Shown: positions 17,525-26,483, counted from the stretch's first letter. The stretch is DNA of 64,000 nucleotides from Frigidibacter sp. ROC022 (GCF_024723735.1 NZ_JANQDU010000002.1:883001-947000); one strand, 5' to 3'. Program-made: numbers and translations. Notes: generated from the letters alone by a model not told the origin.

Positions 17525-18337
17525 TTGGAGGATCGCACACACAGCCGTCTGACAAGGGACGGTATCCGGATCTACGAAGCCGCCGATTTCGACGGAATGC
17601 ACAAGGCCGGCAAGCTGGCGGCGCAGATACTGGATGACGTCACCGCCCTGGTGCAGCCCGGCGCCACCACCGGCGCGATCGACGCCTGGATCACCGAGAC
17701 GGTGGAGAACTCCGGCGCCACCTCGGCCACCATCGGCTACAAGGGCTACAAGCACGCCTCCTGCATCAGCGTGAACCATGTCGTCTGCCACGGGATTCCC
17801 GGCGACAAGGTGCTGAAGGAAGGCGATATCCTGAACATCGACGTCACCGTGATCGTTGACGGTTGGTTCGGCGATTCCAGCCGGATGTATGTGGCGGGCC
17901 GCCCGAACCGCAAGGCCGAGCGGCTGATACAGACCACCCATGACGCGCTGATGCTGGGGATCGAGGCGGTGAAGCCCGGCAACACCTTCGGCGACATTGG
18001 CGCGGCGATCCAGAGCTATGTCGAGGCGCAGCGGATGAGCGTGGTGCGCGACTTCTGCGGCCATGGCCTGGGCCGGGTGTTCCACGCCCCGCCGAACGTG
18101 CTGCATTACGGCCGTCCGGGCACCGGCGCCCGGCTCGAGGAAGGCATGTTCTTCACCATCGAGCCGATGGTGAACCTGGGCCGCCCCGAGACCAAGATCC
18201 TCGCCGACGACTGGACCGCCGTGACCCGCGACAAGTCGCTGTCGGCGCAGTTCGAGCATTCGGTGGGTGTCACTTCCGATGGCTGCGACATTTTCACGCT
18301 GTCGCCGGCCGGCAAGTTCCACCCGACCTGGGGCTGA
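17525..18337 (+). CDS. map: Type I methionine aminopeptidase
   Basis: Removes the N-terminal methionine from nascent proteins in the cytoplasm. The metal ligands are visible in NIDVTVIVDGWFGDSS (two Asp), GHGLGRVFHAPP (His), FTIEPM (Glu) and QFEHSV (Glu). I place the start at the TTG at 17525 because GAAGGAT lies eight bases upstream, giving 270 residues, the usual bacterial length. Another in-frame TTG at 17483 would add 14 residues without a ribosome site, and no in-frame ATG precedes the conserved region. It is divergent from the CinA-like gene. Confidence 0.93.
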   Translation: MEDRTHSRLTRDGIRIYEAADFDGMHKAGKLAAQILDDVTALVQPGATTGAIDAWITETVENSGATSATIGYKGYKHASCISVNHVVCHGIPGDKVLKEGDILNIDVTVIVDGWFGDSSRMYVAGRPNRKAERLIQTTHDALMLGIEAVKPGNTFGDIGAAIQSYVEAQRMSVVRDFCGHGLGRVFHAPPNVLHYGRPGTGARLEEGMFFTIEPMVNLGRPETKILADDWTAVTRDKSLSAQFEHSVGVTSDGCDIFTLSPAGKFHPTWG

Positions 18338-18392
18338 AGGCCCGCCGGGCTGACCCGGCCGCCCCGATCCCCGTTGCGCCGGGCGACCCGCC

Positions 18393-19052
18393 CTAGAGCC
18401 CCAGCAGCCCGGGCAGGTCGCTCATCCGGTGGAACACCTCGGCCCCGATCTCGCGCAGCCGGGCGCCGTCGTCATGTTCGGCGAAGCCCAGCGTCCGCAT
18501 TCCCGCCCGGACCCCCGCGGTGCAGCCCGAGGGGCTGTCATCGACCACCACGCAGTCGCCCGGCGCCACGCCCAGCCCCTCGGCTGCCAGCAGATAAAGT
18601 CCCGGGTCGGGCTTGGCCGTGCCATGGTCATGCGCCGACCACAGCCGCCCCTCGACCCGCCGCATCACCTCCGGATGCTGGCCAAGGGTGATCGCCATCT
18701 TCTGCCGGGTGCCGTTCGAGCCGACCGCATAGGGGATCGCCGCCGCGTCCAGCCTTTCGAGCACCGGCAGGATGCCCTCGATCAGCGCAACGCCTTCGGC
18801 CAGCCGGGCATAGAGCTCGGCATAGATGTCCGAGACCCAGTGCTCGGGCAGGGTGGCGCCCTGGTCGCGGGCGCGGGCGGCCACATTGGCCATGGTGCCG
18901 CCGATATAGCTGCTCGACACCTCCTCGACGCTGATCGGCAGGCCATGGCGGCTCAGGCTCTCGGCGATAAGCTCATGCGCCACCGGTTCGCTGTCCACCA
19001 GCACGCCGTCACAGTCGAAGATCACCGCCCTCGGGCGCGGGTTCGGGGTCAT
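18393..19052 (-). CDS. HAD-superfamily hydrolase (subfamily IA)
   Basis: Phosphatase-like protein of 219 residues. The nucleophile motif is FDCDGVLVDSEP (motif I), followed by a four-helix cap, VGSNGTRQKM (motif II) and the motif IV segment VVVDDSPSGCTAGVRAGM. Motif III lysine is in GTAKPDPGLY. It belongs to the large group that includes beta-phosphoglucomutase-like and phosphoglycolate-like phosphatases; the exact substrate cannot be read. It overlaps the rsmD stop/start by four bases and so is co-transcribed with rsmD. Confidence 0.88.
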   Translation of the reverse strand: MTPNPRPRAVIFDCDGVLVDSEPVAHELIAESLSRHGLPISVEEVSSSYIGGTMANVAARARDQGATLPEHWVSDIYAELYARLAEGVALIEGILPVLERLDAAAIPYAVGSNGTRQKMAITLGQHPEVMRRVEGRLWSAHDHGTAKPDPGLYLLAAEGLGVAPGDCVVVDDSPSGCTAGVRAGMRTLGFAEHDDGARLREIGAEVFHRMSDLPGLLGL

Positions 19053-19609
19053 GTCGCCTCGCAGATCGTTACCAGCGTCTCGCCATAGCGGCGTTGGTCG
19101 CGCTGGACCAGCCCGGGCGGCGGCAGGGGCGGCCGGCTTTCCTCCCAGACCACCACCGCGCCGGGGGCGATCCAGCCGCCCGCCAGCGCCGACTCCAGTG
19201 CCGCCTCGCCCAGACCGGCGCCATAGGGCGGGTCGAGAAACACCAGATCGAAGCCGGCGCCGTCGCAGGGGCCCAGCCGGCGGGCATCGCGTTTCAGATG
19301 CCGGGCCTCGGCCCCGGCCCGGGCCAGGGAGAGGTTGCGCCCGATCAGCGCCGCCGCCGCGCGCCCGTCATCGACCAGCACCGCTTCCGCGGCGCCGCGC
19401 GACAGCGCCTCCAGCGCCAGCGCTCCGCTGCCGGCGAAGAGATCCAGCACCCGGGCGCCCTGCACCACATCGCCCATCCGGCCGTTGACCAGCAGGTTGA
19501 ACATCGCCTCGCGGACCCGGTCCGGGGTCGGGCGCAGATGCGCGGCAGGGTCTCCGGCACCGAGTTCGGCCAGTTTCAGGCCGCGCATCCTGCCGCCGAC
19601 GATTCTCAC
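19049..19609 (-). CDS. rsmD: 16S rRNA (guanine(966)-N2)-methyltransferase
   Basis: SAM-dependent enzyme of 186 residues that methylates G966 in helix 31 of 16S rRNA. It begins with the diagnostic RIVGGRMRGLKLAEL. The SAM motif is VLDLFAGSGALALEALSRGA and the catalytic motif IV is FLDPPYG. It sits two bases downstream of the flavoprotein gene and overlaps the HAD gene, in a three-gene minus-strand operon. Confidence 0.94.
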   Translation of the reverse strand: MRIVGGRMRGLKLAELGAGDPAAHLRPTPDRVREAMFNLLVNGRMGDVVQGARVLDLFAGSGALALEALSRGAAEAVLVDDGRAAAALIGRNLSLARAGAEARHLKRDARRLGPCDGAGFDLVFLDPPYGAGLGEAALESALAGGWIAPGAVVVWEESRPPLPPPGLVQRDQRRYGETLVTICEAT

Positions 19610-19610
19610 C

Positions 19611-20819
19611 CTAGGCTTTCAGCAGCGGTTTCAGATCGGCTTCCGGATCGGCAATCACCGCCGGATCGGGCGAGCGCCCGGCCTCGATCAGCCGCTTGCC
19701 GATCATGTAGGCGCGCGAGTCGTTCATCGCGTCCACCGCGATCAGCCGGTCGCCGGCATAGTACCAGTGCGACCGGCCCGGCGGCGTGTCGCGGATCACG
19801 ATCCGGTCATAGCCGGTCGAGAGACCGGCGATCTGCAACTTGATGTCGAACTGATCCGACCAGAACCAGGGCGCCGGAACATAGTCCTGCGGCCGTCCGG
19901 CCATGTTGGCGGCGGCGCATTCGGCCATGTCGATCGCATTGCCGACGCTTTCCAGCCGAAGCCGCCCGGCCGGGCCGGGGAACGAGGCGCAATCCCCGGC
20001 CGCCCAGATCGACGGGTCCGAGGTCCGGCAGTGGCTGTCGGTGCGGATCCCGTTGTCGATCTCCAGCCCAGCCGCTTCGGCCAGGGCGGTATCGGGCGTG
20101 ATCCCCACCCCGACGACCACGAAATCGACCTCCAGCGTCGAGCCGTCGCTCAACCGGGCGCTGCCGACCCGGCCTTCGCCCAGCAGCGCCTCGAGACCGC
20201 AGTTCTCGCGGATATCCACCCCTTCGGCGGCATGGGCGGCGCGGAAATAGTCGCTGGTCTCGGGCGCCGCCACCCGCTGCAATATCCGCGGCGCCGCTTC
20301 CAGCACCGTCACCTGCAGGCCGCGCCGCGCCGCCACCGCCGCCGCTTCCAGCCCGATATAGCCGCCGCCGACCACCAGCAGGCGCCGTCCCGCCGCGAAT
20401 TCCGGGGCCATCGCATCGACATCGGCGAGGCTCCGCACCGTGTAGACGCCGTCCAGCTCGCCGCCGATCGCCGCCGGCAGGCGCCGCGGTACCGCGCCGG
20501 TGGCCAGCGCCAGACCGTCATAGGGCAGCACGTCCTCGCCCAGCGTCACCGTCTTCGCGCCCCGGTCCAGGGCCCGCACCGGCCGACCCAGCCGCAGCGC
20601 GATCCGGTTCTCGTCGTACCAGCTCTCCGGCCGCAGATAGAGCCGTTCGACCGCCATTTCGCCCAGCAGGTATTTCTTCGACAGCGGCGGGCGCTGATAG
20701 GGCGGCACCGGTTCTTCCCCGATCAGGGTGATCGCGCAGTCGTCATCCAGCGCCCGCAGCTTTCCGGCCAGCGCCTGCCCGGCCTGTCCCGCCCCCACGA
20801 TCAGGAAATGCTTCGTCAC
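19611..20819 (-). CDS. FAD-dependent ferredoxin-reductase-like oxidoreductase
   Basis: Flavoprotein of 402 residues in the family of ferredoxin reductases that serve dioxygenases and P450 systems (such as rhodocoxin or putidaredoxin reductase). FAD motif: FLIVGAGQAGQALAGKL at the N-terminus; NAD(P)H motif: LLVVGGGYIGLEAAAVAARRG at about residues 145-165; the FAD-closing motif is IWAAGDCA. The LGRPVRALDRGAKTVTLG and PPYQRPPLSKKYL segments are typical. No ferredoxin or oxygenase gene is adjacent, so the electron acceptor is unknown. It leads the operon with rsmD and the HAD gene, and is divergent from the peroxiredoxin gene. Confidence 0.88.
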   Translation of the reverse strand: MTKHFLIVGAGQAGQALAGKLRALDDDCAITLIGEEPVPPYQRPPLSKKYLLGEMAVERLYLRPESWYDENRIALRLGRPVRALDRGAKTVTLGEDVLPYDGLALATGAVPRRLPAAIGGELDGVYTVRSLADVDAMAPEFAAGRRLLVVGGGYIGLEAAAVAARRGLQVTVLEAAPRILQRVAAPETSDYFRAAHAAEGVDIRENCGLEALLGEGRVGSARLSDGSTLEVDFVVVGVGITPDTALAEAAGLEIDNGIRTDSHCRTSDPSIWAAGDCASFPGPAGRLRLESVGNAIDMAECAAANMAGRPQDYVPAPWFWSDQFDIKLQIAGLSTGYDRIVIRDTPPGRSHWYYAGDRLIAVDAMNDSRAYMIGKRLIEAGRSPDPAVIADPEADLKPLLKA

Positions 20820-20896
20820 ATGCGCCCCCTCTGGCCTTGTCCGCGCCGGACCCTATATCCAGCTGCCGATGTAACGCAATTCAGGAGCGCGCGAAA

Positions 20897-21382
20897 ATGA
20901 CCATAGCCCAGGGAGACCGGCTGCCCGAGGCCACATTCCGCAGGATCGGTCCCGAGGGACCGGAAGAGGTCGCGCTGTCGGCGCTGACCCGGGGCCGCAG
21001 GATCGCCCTCTTCGCGGTGCCCGGCGCCTTCACCCCGACCTGCCATTCGGCGCATCTGCCCGGCTTCATCCGGTCCAGGCCCGGTTTCGATGCCAAGGGC
21101 GTGGACGAGATCGTCTGCATCTCGGTCAACGACGCCCATGTGATGCGGATGTGGGGCGAGGTCACCGGCGCCACCGAGGCCGGGATCACCCTGCTGGCCG
21201 ATGCCGATGGCAGCTTCACCAGGGCCCTGGGAATGAGCTTCGACGCCCCGGCGGCGGGCCTCTATGGCCGCTCGAAACGCTATGCGATGTATGTCGTCGA
21301 TGGCGTGGTTCAGGTCTTCGCGCCGGAAACCGGCCGCGGCTGCGAGGTCTCGGGCGCCGAGGCGCTGCTGGCCGCGATCTGA
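20897..21382 (+). CDS. Peroxiredoxin, Prx5 type
   Basis: Cytoplasmic thiol peroxidase of 161 residues. The peroxidatic cysteine is C49 in VPGAFTPTCHSAHLPGF, which has the PxxxTxxC motif characteristic of Prx5. FDAKGVDEIVCISVNDAHVM and LLADADGSFTRALGM are also typical of this group, which reduces hydrogen and organic peroxides with glutathione/glutaredoxin or thioredoxin. The ATG at 20897 has AGGAG upstream. It stands alone on the plus strand, divergent from the flavoprotein gene. Confidence 0.94.
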   Translation: MTIAQGDRLPEATFRRIGPEGPEEVALSALTRGRRIALFAVPGAFTPTCHSAHLPGFIRSRPGFDAKGVDEIVCISVNDAHVMRMWGEVTGATEAGITLLADADGSFTRALGMSFDAPAAGLYGRSKRYAMYVVDGVVQVFAPETGRGCEVSGAEALLAAI

Positions 21383-21394
21383 GCCCGGCACCCG

Positions 21395-21427
21395 CATCTT
21401 TGGGTCCGAAATACTCCCGCCGGAGGC
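21395..21427 (-). repeat. Dispersed 3'-end element, copy B
   Basis: On the minus strand it begins GCCTCCGGCGGGAGTATTT and ends AAAGATG. CUCC and GGAG can form a short stem directly before TATTT. It starts 33 bases past the stop of the mscS-like gene (21460) on that gene's coding strand, and is the closest relative of copy A. Confidence 0.6.
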
Positions 21428-21459
21428 GTCTGACGGCGCCGCCGGCGCGGCGGCGGGGC

Positions 21460-22305
21460 CTATTCGGCCGGCATCACCCGGGCCTCGGGCGGTTCCGGGC
21501 GGTCCGGCCAGACCAGGGTGCGGGTCGGGAAAGGAATGTCGATTCCCTCGGCGTCGAACCGGTCCTTGATGGCGCGGGTCAGGTCGCATTTCGTGTCCCA
21601 CCAGTCGGCCCGCCGGACCCAGACCCGGACCGCGAAATCGACCGAGCTGTCGCCCAGGTTGGCGACCTTGATGAAGGGCGCCGGATCGGCCAGGGCGCGC
21701 GGCTCCTCGGCCACGATCGCGGCCAGCACCCGATCCACCTGCTTGAGATCCGCGCCATAGCCGACGCCGACCGTCAGGTCGATCCGGCGGGTCTCGTTGA
21801 CCGAGTAATTGGTGATCGCCGAGGCCCAGATGTCGCCGTTCGGCACAATGATCTGCACATTGGCCGGCGTTGCCAGTTCGGTGAAGAACAGGTTGATCGT
21901 CTTCACCGTGCCGGCCGTTCCGGCGCCCTCGATATAGTCGCCGACCCGGAACGGCCGGAAGATCACCAGCATCACCCCGGCGGCAAGATTCGACAGGGTG
22001 CCCTGCAGGGCCAGGCCGATCGCCAGCCCGGCGGCACCGATCAGCGCCACCAGCGAGGTGGTCTGGATCCCGAACCGGCCCAGGATGAACACCCCGGCGA
22101 AGGCCAGCACCGCATATTGCGCCAGCGAACCCAGGAACGAGAACAGGGTGACATCGACCTTGGGATAGCGCGTCGCGATGCCCTGCACCCGGCGCTTGAC
22201 CCAGCCCGAGAGATAGAGCGCCGCGAGCAGGATCAAGACCGCGTAAAGCAGGTTCAGCCCGATGGCGATCACTGCCGTGACCCTGTCGTCGTTCAGCCAG
22301 TCCAT
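21460..22305 (-). CDS. MscS-family mechanosensitive ion channel
   Basis: Small-conductance mechanosensitive channel of 281 residues, close to the 286 of E. coli MscS. Three N-terminal helices (residues about 10-35, 50-75, 80-110) are followed by the pore helix pattern ALIGAAGLAIGLALQGTLSN, with the alternating Gly/Ala of MscS TM3, and then FRPFRVGDYIEGAG. The C-terminal beta and alpha-beta domains follow (IVPNGDIWASAITNYS). It is the last gene of a minus-strand run with phhB-like, GNAT, glpQ-like and ridA-like genes. It protects against hypo-osmotic lysis. Confidence 0.94.
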   Translation of the reverse strand: MDWLNDDRVTAVIAIGLNLLYAVLILLAALYLSGWVKRRVQGIATRYPKVDVTLFSFLGSLAQYAVLAFAGVFILGRFGIQTTSLVALIGAAGLAIGLALQGTLSNLAAGVMLVIFRPFRVGDYIEGAGTAGTVKTINLFFTELATPANVQIIVPNGDIWASAITNYSVNETRRIDLTVGVGYGADLKQVDRVLAAIVAEEPRALADPAPFIKVANLGDSSVDFAVRVWVRRADWWDTKCDLTRAIKDRFDAEGIDIPFPTRTLVWPDRPEPPEARVMPAE

Positions 22306-22323
22306 ATCCGTTTCCTCGTGTGA

Positions 22324-22623
22324 TCAGTGGGTCGCAAAGGCATCCATGGCGGTGGCCATCTCGACATCCAGCGCCGTCAGCCCGCCGGCCGAATGGGTGC
22401 TCAGCCGCACTTCGACCCTTTTGTAGACATTCGTCCACTCGGGGTGGTGGTCGATCTTCTCGGCCAGCAGCGCCACCCGGGTCATCCAGCTGAAGGCCTC
22501 GGAGAAATTGTGAAAGGTGAAGGTCTTGGTCAGGGCCGTGCCGGCCTCGGTCTCGATCCAGCCATCGGCCAGCAGCGGGTCCAGCACCGCGGCGCGGGTT
22601 TCCCCCGTCAGCAGCTCAGTCAT
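22324..22623 (-). CDS. 4a-hydroxytetrahydrobiopterin dehydratase (PCD/PhhB family)
   Basis: Small enzyme of 99 residues. It has the family signature EKIDHHPEWTNVYKRVEV, with the active-site histidine pair and tryptophan, and the later LSTHSAGGLTALD. It dehydrates 4a-hydroxytetrahydropterin after aromatic amino acid hydroxylation. No phenylalanine hydroxylase gene is in the window; bacterial members without one have been linked to molybdopterin metabolism. Its ATG overlaps the stop of the GNAT gene by four bases. Confidence 0.92.
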   Translation of the reverse strand: MTELLTGETRAAVLDPLLADGWIETEAGTALTKTFTFHNFSEAFSWMTRVALLAEKIDHHPEWTNVYKRVEVRLSTHSAGGLTALDVEMATAMDAFATH

Positions 22624-23804
22624 TCGGCTTCCTCCCTCTCGTCGCGGCGGAACGGACCATAGGCGGTCAGCACCTCGATCTCGTTGTCCACCGCCTGTGC
22701 TTCCGCCTCCAGATAGTCCGCGACCGCGCGACGGAAACCCGGATCGGCAATCCAGTGCAGCGAATGGGTCTCGACCGGCAGATAGCCGCGGGCCAGCTTG
22801 TGCTCTCCCTGCGCCCCTGCCTCGACCCTCAGACCATGCGCGATGGCATAGTCGATGGCCTGATAATAGCAGAGTTCGAAATGCAGGAACGGATGATGTT
22901 CGGTGCAGCCCCAGTAGCGGCCGAACAGGGTCTTGCGGCCGATGAAGTTCAGCGCCCCGGCGACCGGTTCGCCGTCGCGCTCGGCCAGGACCAGCAGCAC
23001 GTCGTCGCGCATGTCGCGCTGGATCAGGTCGAAGAACGGCCGGGTCAGATAGGGCGAGCCCCATTTGCGGCTGCCGGTGTCCTGATAGAAACGCCAGAAG
23101 GCGTCCCAGTGCTCGGGCCGCAGCCGGTCGCCGGTATAGCTGTTGATCTCGCCGCCGAATCCTTGCGCCTCGGCGCGTTCCTTGCGGATGTTCTTGCGCT
23201 TGCGGCTGCTCAGCGCGGCCAGGAAATCGTCGAAGCCCGCATAGCCCCGGTTCTCCCAGTGGAATTGCTGAGAGACCCGGTGCAGCAGGCCCATGGCCTT
23301 GCCCGCTTCGGCCTCTTCGGCGGTGCAGAAGGTGGCGTGAACCGAGGACAGGCCGTTGTCCGAGGCGATCCGCACCGCGCCTTCGACCAGCGCCGCGCGG
23401 CCGGTCTCCTCCCAGCCCGGCCGGGTCAGGAACCGCCGCCCGGTGGCCGGTGTGAAGGGCACGGCCAGTTGCAGCTTGGGGTAATAGCGCCCGCCGGCAT
23501 TCTCCAGCGCATTGGCCCAGGCGAAATCGAAGATGTACTCGCCCTGGCTGTGCGATTTGAGATAGCTCGGCGCCACCGCCACCACCTGGCCCCCGGCACG
23601 GACCGTCAGCAGCCGCGGCATCCAGCCGGTGCCCTCTCCGACCGAGCGGCTTTCCTCCAGCGCCGCGAGGAACCGGTAGGTGGTGAACGGGTCGTCGGGG
23701 CGCCCGCCGTCCCCGGCCTCGGGGCAGGCGCAGGCGTCCCAGTCGTCACGGCCGATCGCCTCGATCGAGCCGTGCAGGGTCACTTCAAGCGTTTCGCTGG
23801 CCAT
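22620..23804 (-). CDS. DUF482 / FemAB-like GNAT-family protein
   Basis: Protein of 394 residues with the DUF482 (COG3146) architecture, built from acetyltransferase-like folds. Typical motifs are VAPSYLKSHSQGEYIFDFAW, the lysine/arginine-rich SSRKRKNIRKER, and GRYWGCTEHHPFLHFELCYYQ followed by AIAHGLRVEAGAQGEHKLARG. The substrate is unknown, although distant FemAB relatives act in peptidoglycan. It overlaps the pterin dehydratase gene downstream and follows the glycerophosphodiesterase gene by 30 bases. Confidence 0.85.
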   Translation of the reverse strand: MASETLEVTLHGSIEAIGRDDWDACACPEAGDGGRPDDPFTTYRFLAALEESRSVGEGTGWMPRLLTVRAGGQVVAVAPSYLKSHSQGEYIFDFAWANALENAGGRYYPKLQLAVPFTPATGRRFLTRPGWEETGRAALVEGAVRIASDNGLSSVHATFCTAEEAEAGKAMGLLHRVSQQFHWENRGYAGFDDFLAALSSRKRKNIRKERAEAQGFGGEINSYTGDRLRPEHWDAFWRFYQDTGSRKWGSPYLTRPFFDLIQRDMRDDVLLVLAERDGEPVAGALNFIGRKTLFGRYWGCTEHHPFLHFELCYYQAIDYAIAHGLRVEAGAQGEHKLARGYLPVETHSLHWIADPGFRRAVADYLEAEAQAVDNEIEVLTAYGPFRRDEREEAE

Positions 23805-23834
23805 GGCCCTAACCTCGGCGCTGCGGCGCCGGGG

Positions 23835-24614
23835 TCAAGGGACGACTTGCCCCGGGATCGCTGCTGCATAGCCTTCGAAGGTCACATTGTCGGCAATCCT
23901 GCGCGCTTCCGCCTCGACCACGGGCGAACGGATGGTCCAGCACAGCACCGCCGCGCCCTCGGCCTTCAGTTCGGCCACCCGGGGCCGCGCCAGGTCGCTG
24001 GCCTCGTGGCTGATGAAGCTGGCGCCGGTCGGGCCGTAATCGGGGATGCCGCGCAGGCGCAGGCGTTCTTCCTCGGGCATCCTGTTCCACCAGCTCTCGG
24101 CATAGCCGCAGGTGGTCAGGCCGCGCGGAATGTCCGGCGCCAGCCGCGCCAGATGCGCCACCGAATAGGGGTTGAAGGACATCAGCGCCACCGGCCCGGA
24201 ATAGCCTGCCAGGGTCTCGGCCACCGTTTCCTCAAGCCTTCCATCCACCGGTTTCAGCGCATGGCTCTGGTCCTTGACCTCGATCAGCAGCGGCACCCGG
24301 CCCGCGACCTCGTCCAGAACCTGTGCCAGGGTCGGCACCCGTTCCTCGGAGCCGAGGATCTTCAGCTGGCCCAGGGTCGCCGCGTCCAGCCCGGTCACCG
24401 GGCCCTTGCGGCCGGTCAGCCGTTCCAGGTCGTTGTCATGGAAGACCATCGCCACGCCGTCCGACGAGGGTTGCACGTCGATTTCGATGCCATAGCCCGC
24501 CGCGATCGCGGCCCGCACGGCAGCAAGGGAGTTCTCGGGCCGTCCGGCCTCGGGGTCGTGATAGGCCCGATGCGCGATCGGCGGTCCCAGGAATGCAGGG
24601 TCGAGCTGTGTCAT
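23835..24614 (-). CDS. Glycerophosphodiester phosphodiesterase family protein
   Basis: Protein of 259 residues with the GDPD TIM barrel. It hydrolyses glycerophosphodiesters to glycerol-3-phosphate and an alcohol. The conserved HRAYHDPEAGRPENSLAA at the N-terminus has the catalytic histidine and the PEN motif, and YGIEIDVQPSSDGVAMVFHDN supplies the metal-binding EID and the second histidine. There is no signal peptide, so it should be the cytoplasmic UgpQ-type form. Its ATG overlaps the ridA-like stop by four bases. Confidence 0.92.
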   Translation of the reverse strand: MTQLDPAFLGPPIAHRAYHDPEAGRPENSLAAVRAAIAAGYGIEIDVQPSSDGVAMVFHDNDLERLTGRKGPVTGLDAATLGQLKILGSEERVPTLAQVLDEVAGRVPLLIEVKDQSHALKPVDGRLEETVAETLAGYSGPVALMSFNPYSVAHLARLAPDIPRGLTTCGYAESWWNRMPEEERLRLRGIPDYGPTGASFISHEASDLARPRVAELKAEGAAVLCWTIRSPVVEAEARRIADNVTFEGYAAAIPGQVVP

Positions 24615-25075
24615 TCGATTTCAAAGATCCCTTCGATCTCGACCGCGACGCCCAGCGGCAGGGCGGCCACGCCGACGGCCGAGCGGGCATGGCGCCCGGC
24701 ATCGCCCAGCACCTCGACCATGAAATCCGAGGCGCCGTTGACGACCTTGGGCTGGTCGGTGAAATCGGGGCTGGAATTGACGAAGCCGGTCAGCTTGACC
24801 ACCCGCTTCAGCCGGTCCAGATCGCCGCCGCAGGCGGCCCGGACCTGGGCCAGCAACTGGACCGCGCAGGTCTTTGCCGCTGCGGCGCCGGCCTCGACGC
24901 TCACCTGGTCGCCGAGCCGCCCGGTGATCGGCCCCTCGGGCCCCCGCGACACCTGCCCGGAGATGTAGAGCAGGCCGCCCGCCTCGACCGCCGGCACGTA
25001 ATTCGCCACCGGGGCGGCGGCGTCGGGCAGGCTCACCCCAAGCTCCGCCAGTCGTGCTTCGATCCGTCCAGCCAT
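24611..25075 (-). CDS. RidA/YjgF family protein (enamine/imine deaminase type)
   Basis: Protein of 154 residues of the YjgF_endoribonuclease-like subgroup. The N-terminal MAGRIEARLAELGVSLPDAAAPVANYVP and GLLYISGQVSRGPEGPITG are characteristic, as are the C-terminal GVAALPLGVAVEIEGIFEI residues. RidA proteins hydrolyse reactive 2-aminoacrylate. I chose the ATG at 25075, which has GAGGAGAAGACG upstream; an ATG at 25096 would add seven residues. It leads the five-gene run that ends with mscS. Confidence 0.9.
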   Translation of the reverse strand: MAGRIEARLAELGVSLPDAAAPVANYVPAVEAGGLLYISGQVSRGPEGPITGRLGDQVSVEAGAAAAKTCAVQLLAQVRAACGGDLDRLKRVVKLTGFVNSSPDFTDQPKVVNGASDFMVEVLGDAGRHARSAVGVAALPLGVAVEIEGIFEIE

Positions 25076-25136
25076 CGTCTTCTCCTCTTCGTTCATCCTG
25101 AATTCGGCTTGTTCCTACCGCGCGTCGTAGCCGGTG

Positions 25137-26483
25137 TCAGCTTTCCCGGAAGGCGCGGTTGAAGTAGTCGGCCAGCGGCTTGACCAGATATTCCAGCGGT
25201 GTCCGGCTGCCGGTGCGGATATAGGCCTCGGCCGGCATCCCAGGCACCAGGACAAGCCCGCTGGGCAGCCGCGAGGCCTCTCCGTCCTTCAGCCGGACCT
25301 TGGCGCGGTAATACTGGCCGCTGCGCTCGTCGGTGAAGGCGTCGGCCGAGATCTGCATCACCTCGCCTTCCAGTTCCGGCGTCGTCCGGCTGTCGAAGGC
25401 CGGGAACCGCAGCATCACGCTCTGGCCGACATGCAGAAGGTCGATGTGCAGGGTCGAAACCTGCAGGGCAATGACCAGCGGCCGGTCCTGCGGCACAAGG
25501 AACATCACCGGCTCGGCGGGCTTGATGACCGAGCGCGGGGTGAAGACCTGCATCGCGTAGACCACGCCCGAGACCGGCGCCCGGATGTCCAGCCGTCCGA
25601 TCTGATCGACAAGGGCGCGGCGCCGCTCGGACAGCTCGATCTGCGAATAGCCGAGGTCGCGTAGCGTGGTGATCGCCTCTTCCTGGCGCTTGGTGTGCAG
25701 CTTCTGGATCTGGATCTCGATTTCTGTGATCCGCTCTCCGGCCTGGGCGCGGCTGGCGACCAGCTCGCCCTTGCGGCCCTCCAGGCTGGCCTGCTCGCGC
25801 TGCAGCGCCAGAACCCGGGTGGCCTGTGCCAGACCCTTGGCCAGCAGTTCCTCCTGGCTTGCCAGTTCCTGCCCGATCAGGTCGATCTGGGTCGAAAGCG
25901 CCGCGATCTGGGCGTCGATGCCATCGACCTGGCTGGCGATCTGTTCGCGTTGCTGGTCCAGTTGATCGGCCTCGCGGGCCATCGAGTTGGTCCGGGCCGC
26001 GAACAACCGCTGCTGGCCTTCGATCAGCTTGGCATAGGTCGGATTGGTCTTGCTGGCGGCGATCAACTCGGGATCGAAGGTGATGGTCGCGGCACCGTCG
26101 CGTTCGGCCTCCAGCCGCCCGATGCGCGCCAGGATTTCATAGAGCTGCCCCTCGACCACCGATAGCTCGGATTTGAGCTGGGTGCCGTCAAGCTGCAGGA
26201 GAAGCTGGTCGCGGCTGACCACGTCGCCCTCATGCACCAGGATCTCCGACACCACGCCGCCGTCCGGATGCTGCACCACCTGCCGGTTCTGCTCGACCTC
26301 GATCCGACCTGCGGCGACCACCGCCCCGGAGATTTCCGAGACCGCGGCCCAATAGCCGAACCCGCCCAGCAGGGTCAGCAGCGCCAGAACCCCGAGCATC
26401 ACCGGGCCGCGGACGCCGAAGCGGCGCCGTGCCGTTTGGTCGGGCGGGGCGCCGCCGGGCCGGGTCTGGGTCTTCCTGCTCAA
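25137..26483 (-). CDS. Type I secretion membrane fusion protein (HlyD/PrtE family)
   Basis: Periplasmic adaptor of 448 residues. A single membrane helix (residues about 27-48, GPVMLGVLALLTLLGGFGYW) is followed by a beta-barrel/lipoyl half-motif (AGRIEVEQNRQVVQHPDGGVV), a long coiled coil of about 170 residues rich in Q, E and R, and the HlyD C-terminal region with IRAPVSGVVY. It links the inner-membrane ABC exporter at 26480-28207 to a TolC-type outer-membrane channel, which is not in the window. The start is a TTG at 26483 overlapping the ABC stop (TTGA), with AGGGGGC just upstream; no in-frame ATG gives the expected N-terminus. Confidence 0.88.
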   Translation of the reverse strand: MSRKTQTRPGGAPPDQTARRRFGVRGPVMLGVLALLTLLGGFGYWAAVSEISGAVVAAGRIEVEQNRQVVQHPDGGVVSEILVHEGDVVSRDQLLLQLDGTQLKSELSVVEGQLYEILARIGRLEAERDGAATITFDPELIAASKTNPTYAKLIEGQQRLFAARTNSMAREADQLDQQREQIASQVDGIDAQIAALSTQIDLIGQELASQEELLAKGLAQATRVLALQREQASLEGRKGELVASRAQAGERITEIEIQIQKLHTKRQEEAITTLRDLGYSQIELSERRRALVDQIGRLDIRAPVSGVVYAMQVFTPRSVIKPAEPVMFLVPQDRPLVIALQVSTLHIDLLHVGQSVMLRFPAFDSRTTPELEGEVMQISADAFTDERSGQYYRAKVRLKDGEASRLPSGLVLVPGMPAEAYIRTGSRTPLEYLVKPLADYFNRAFRES

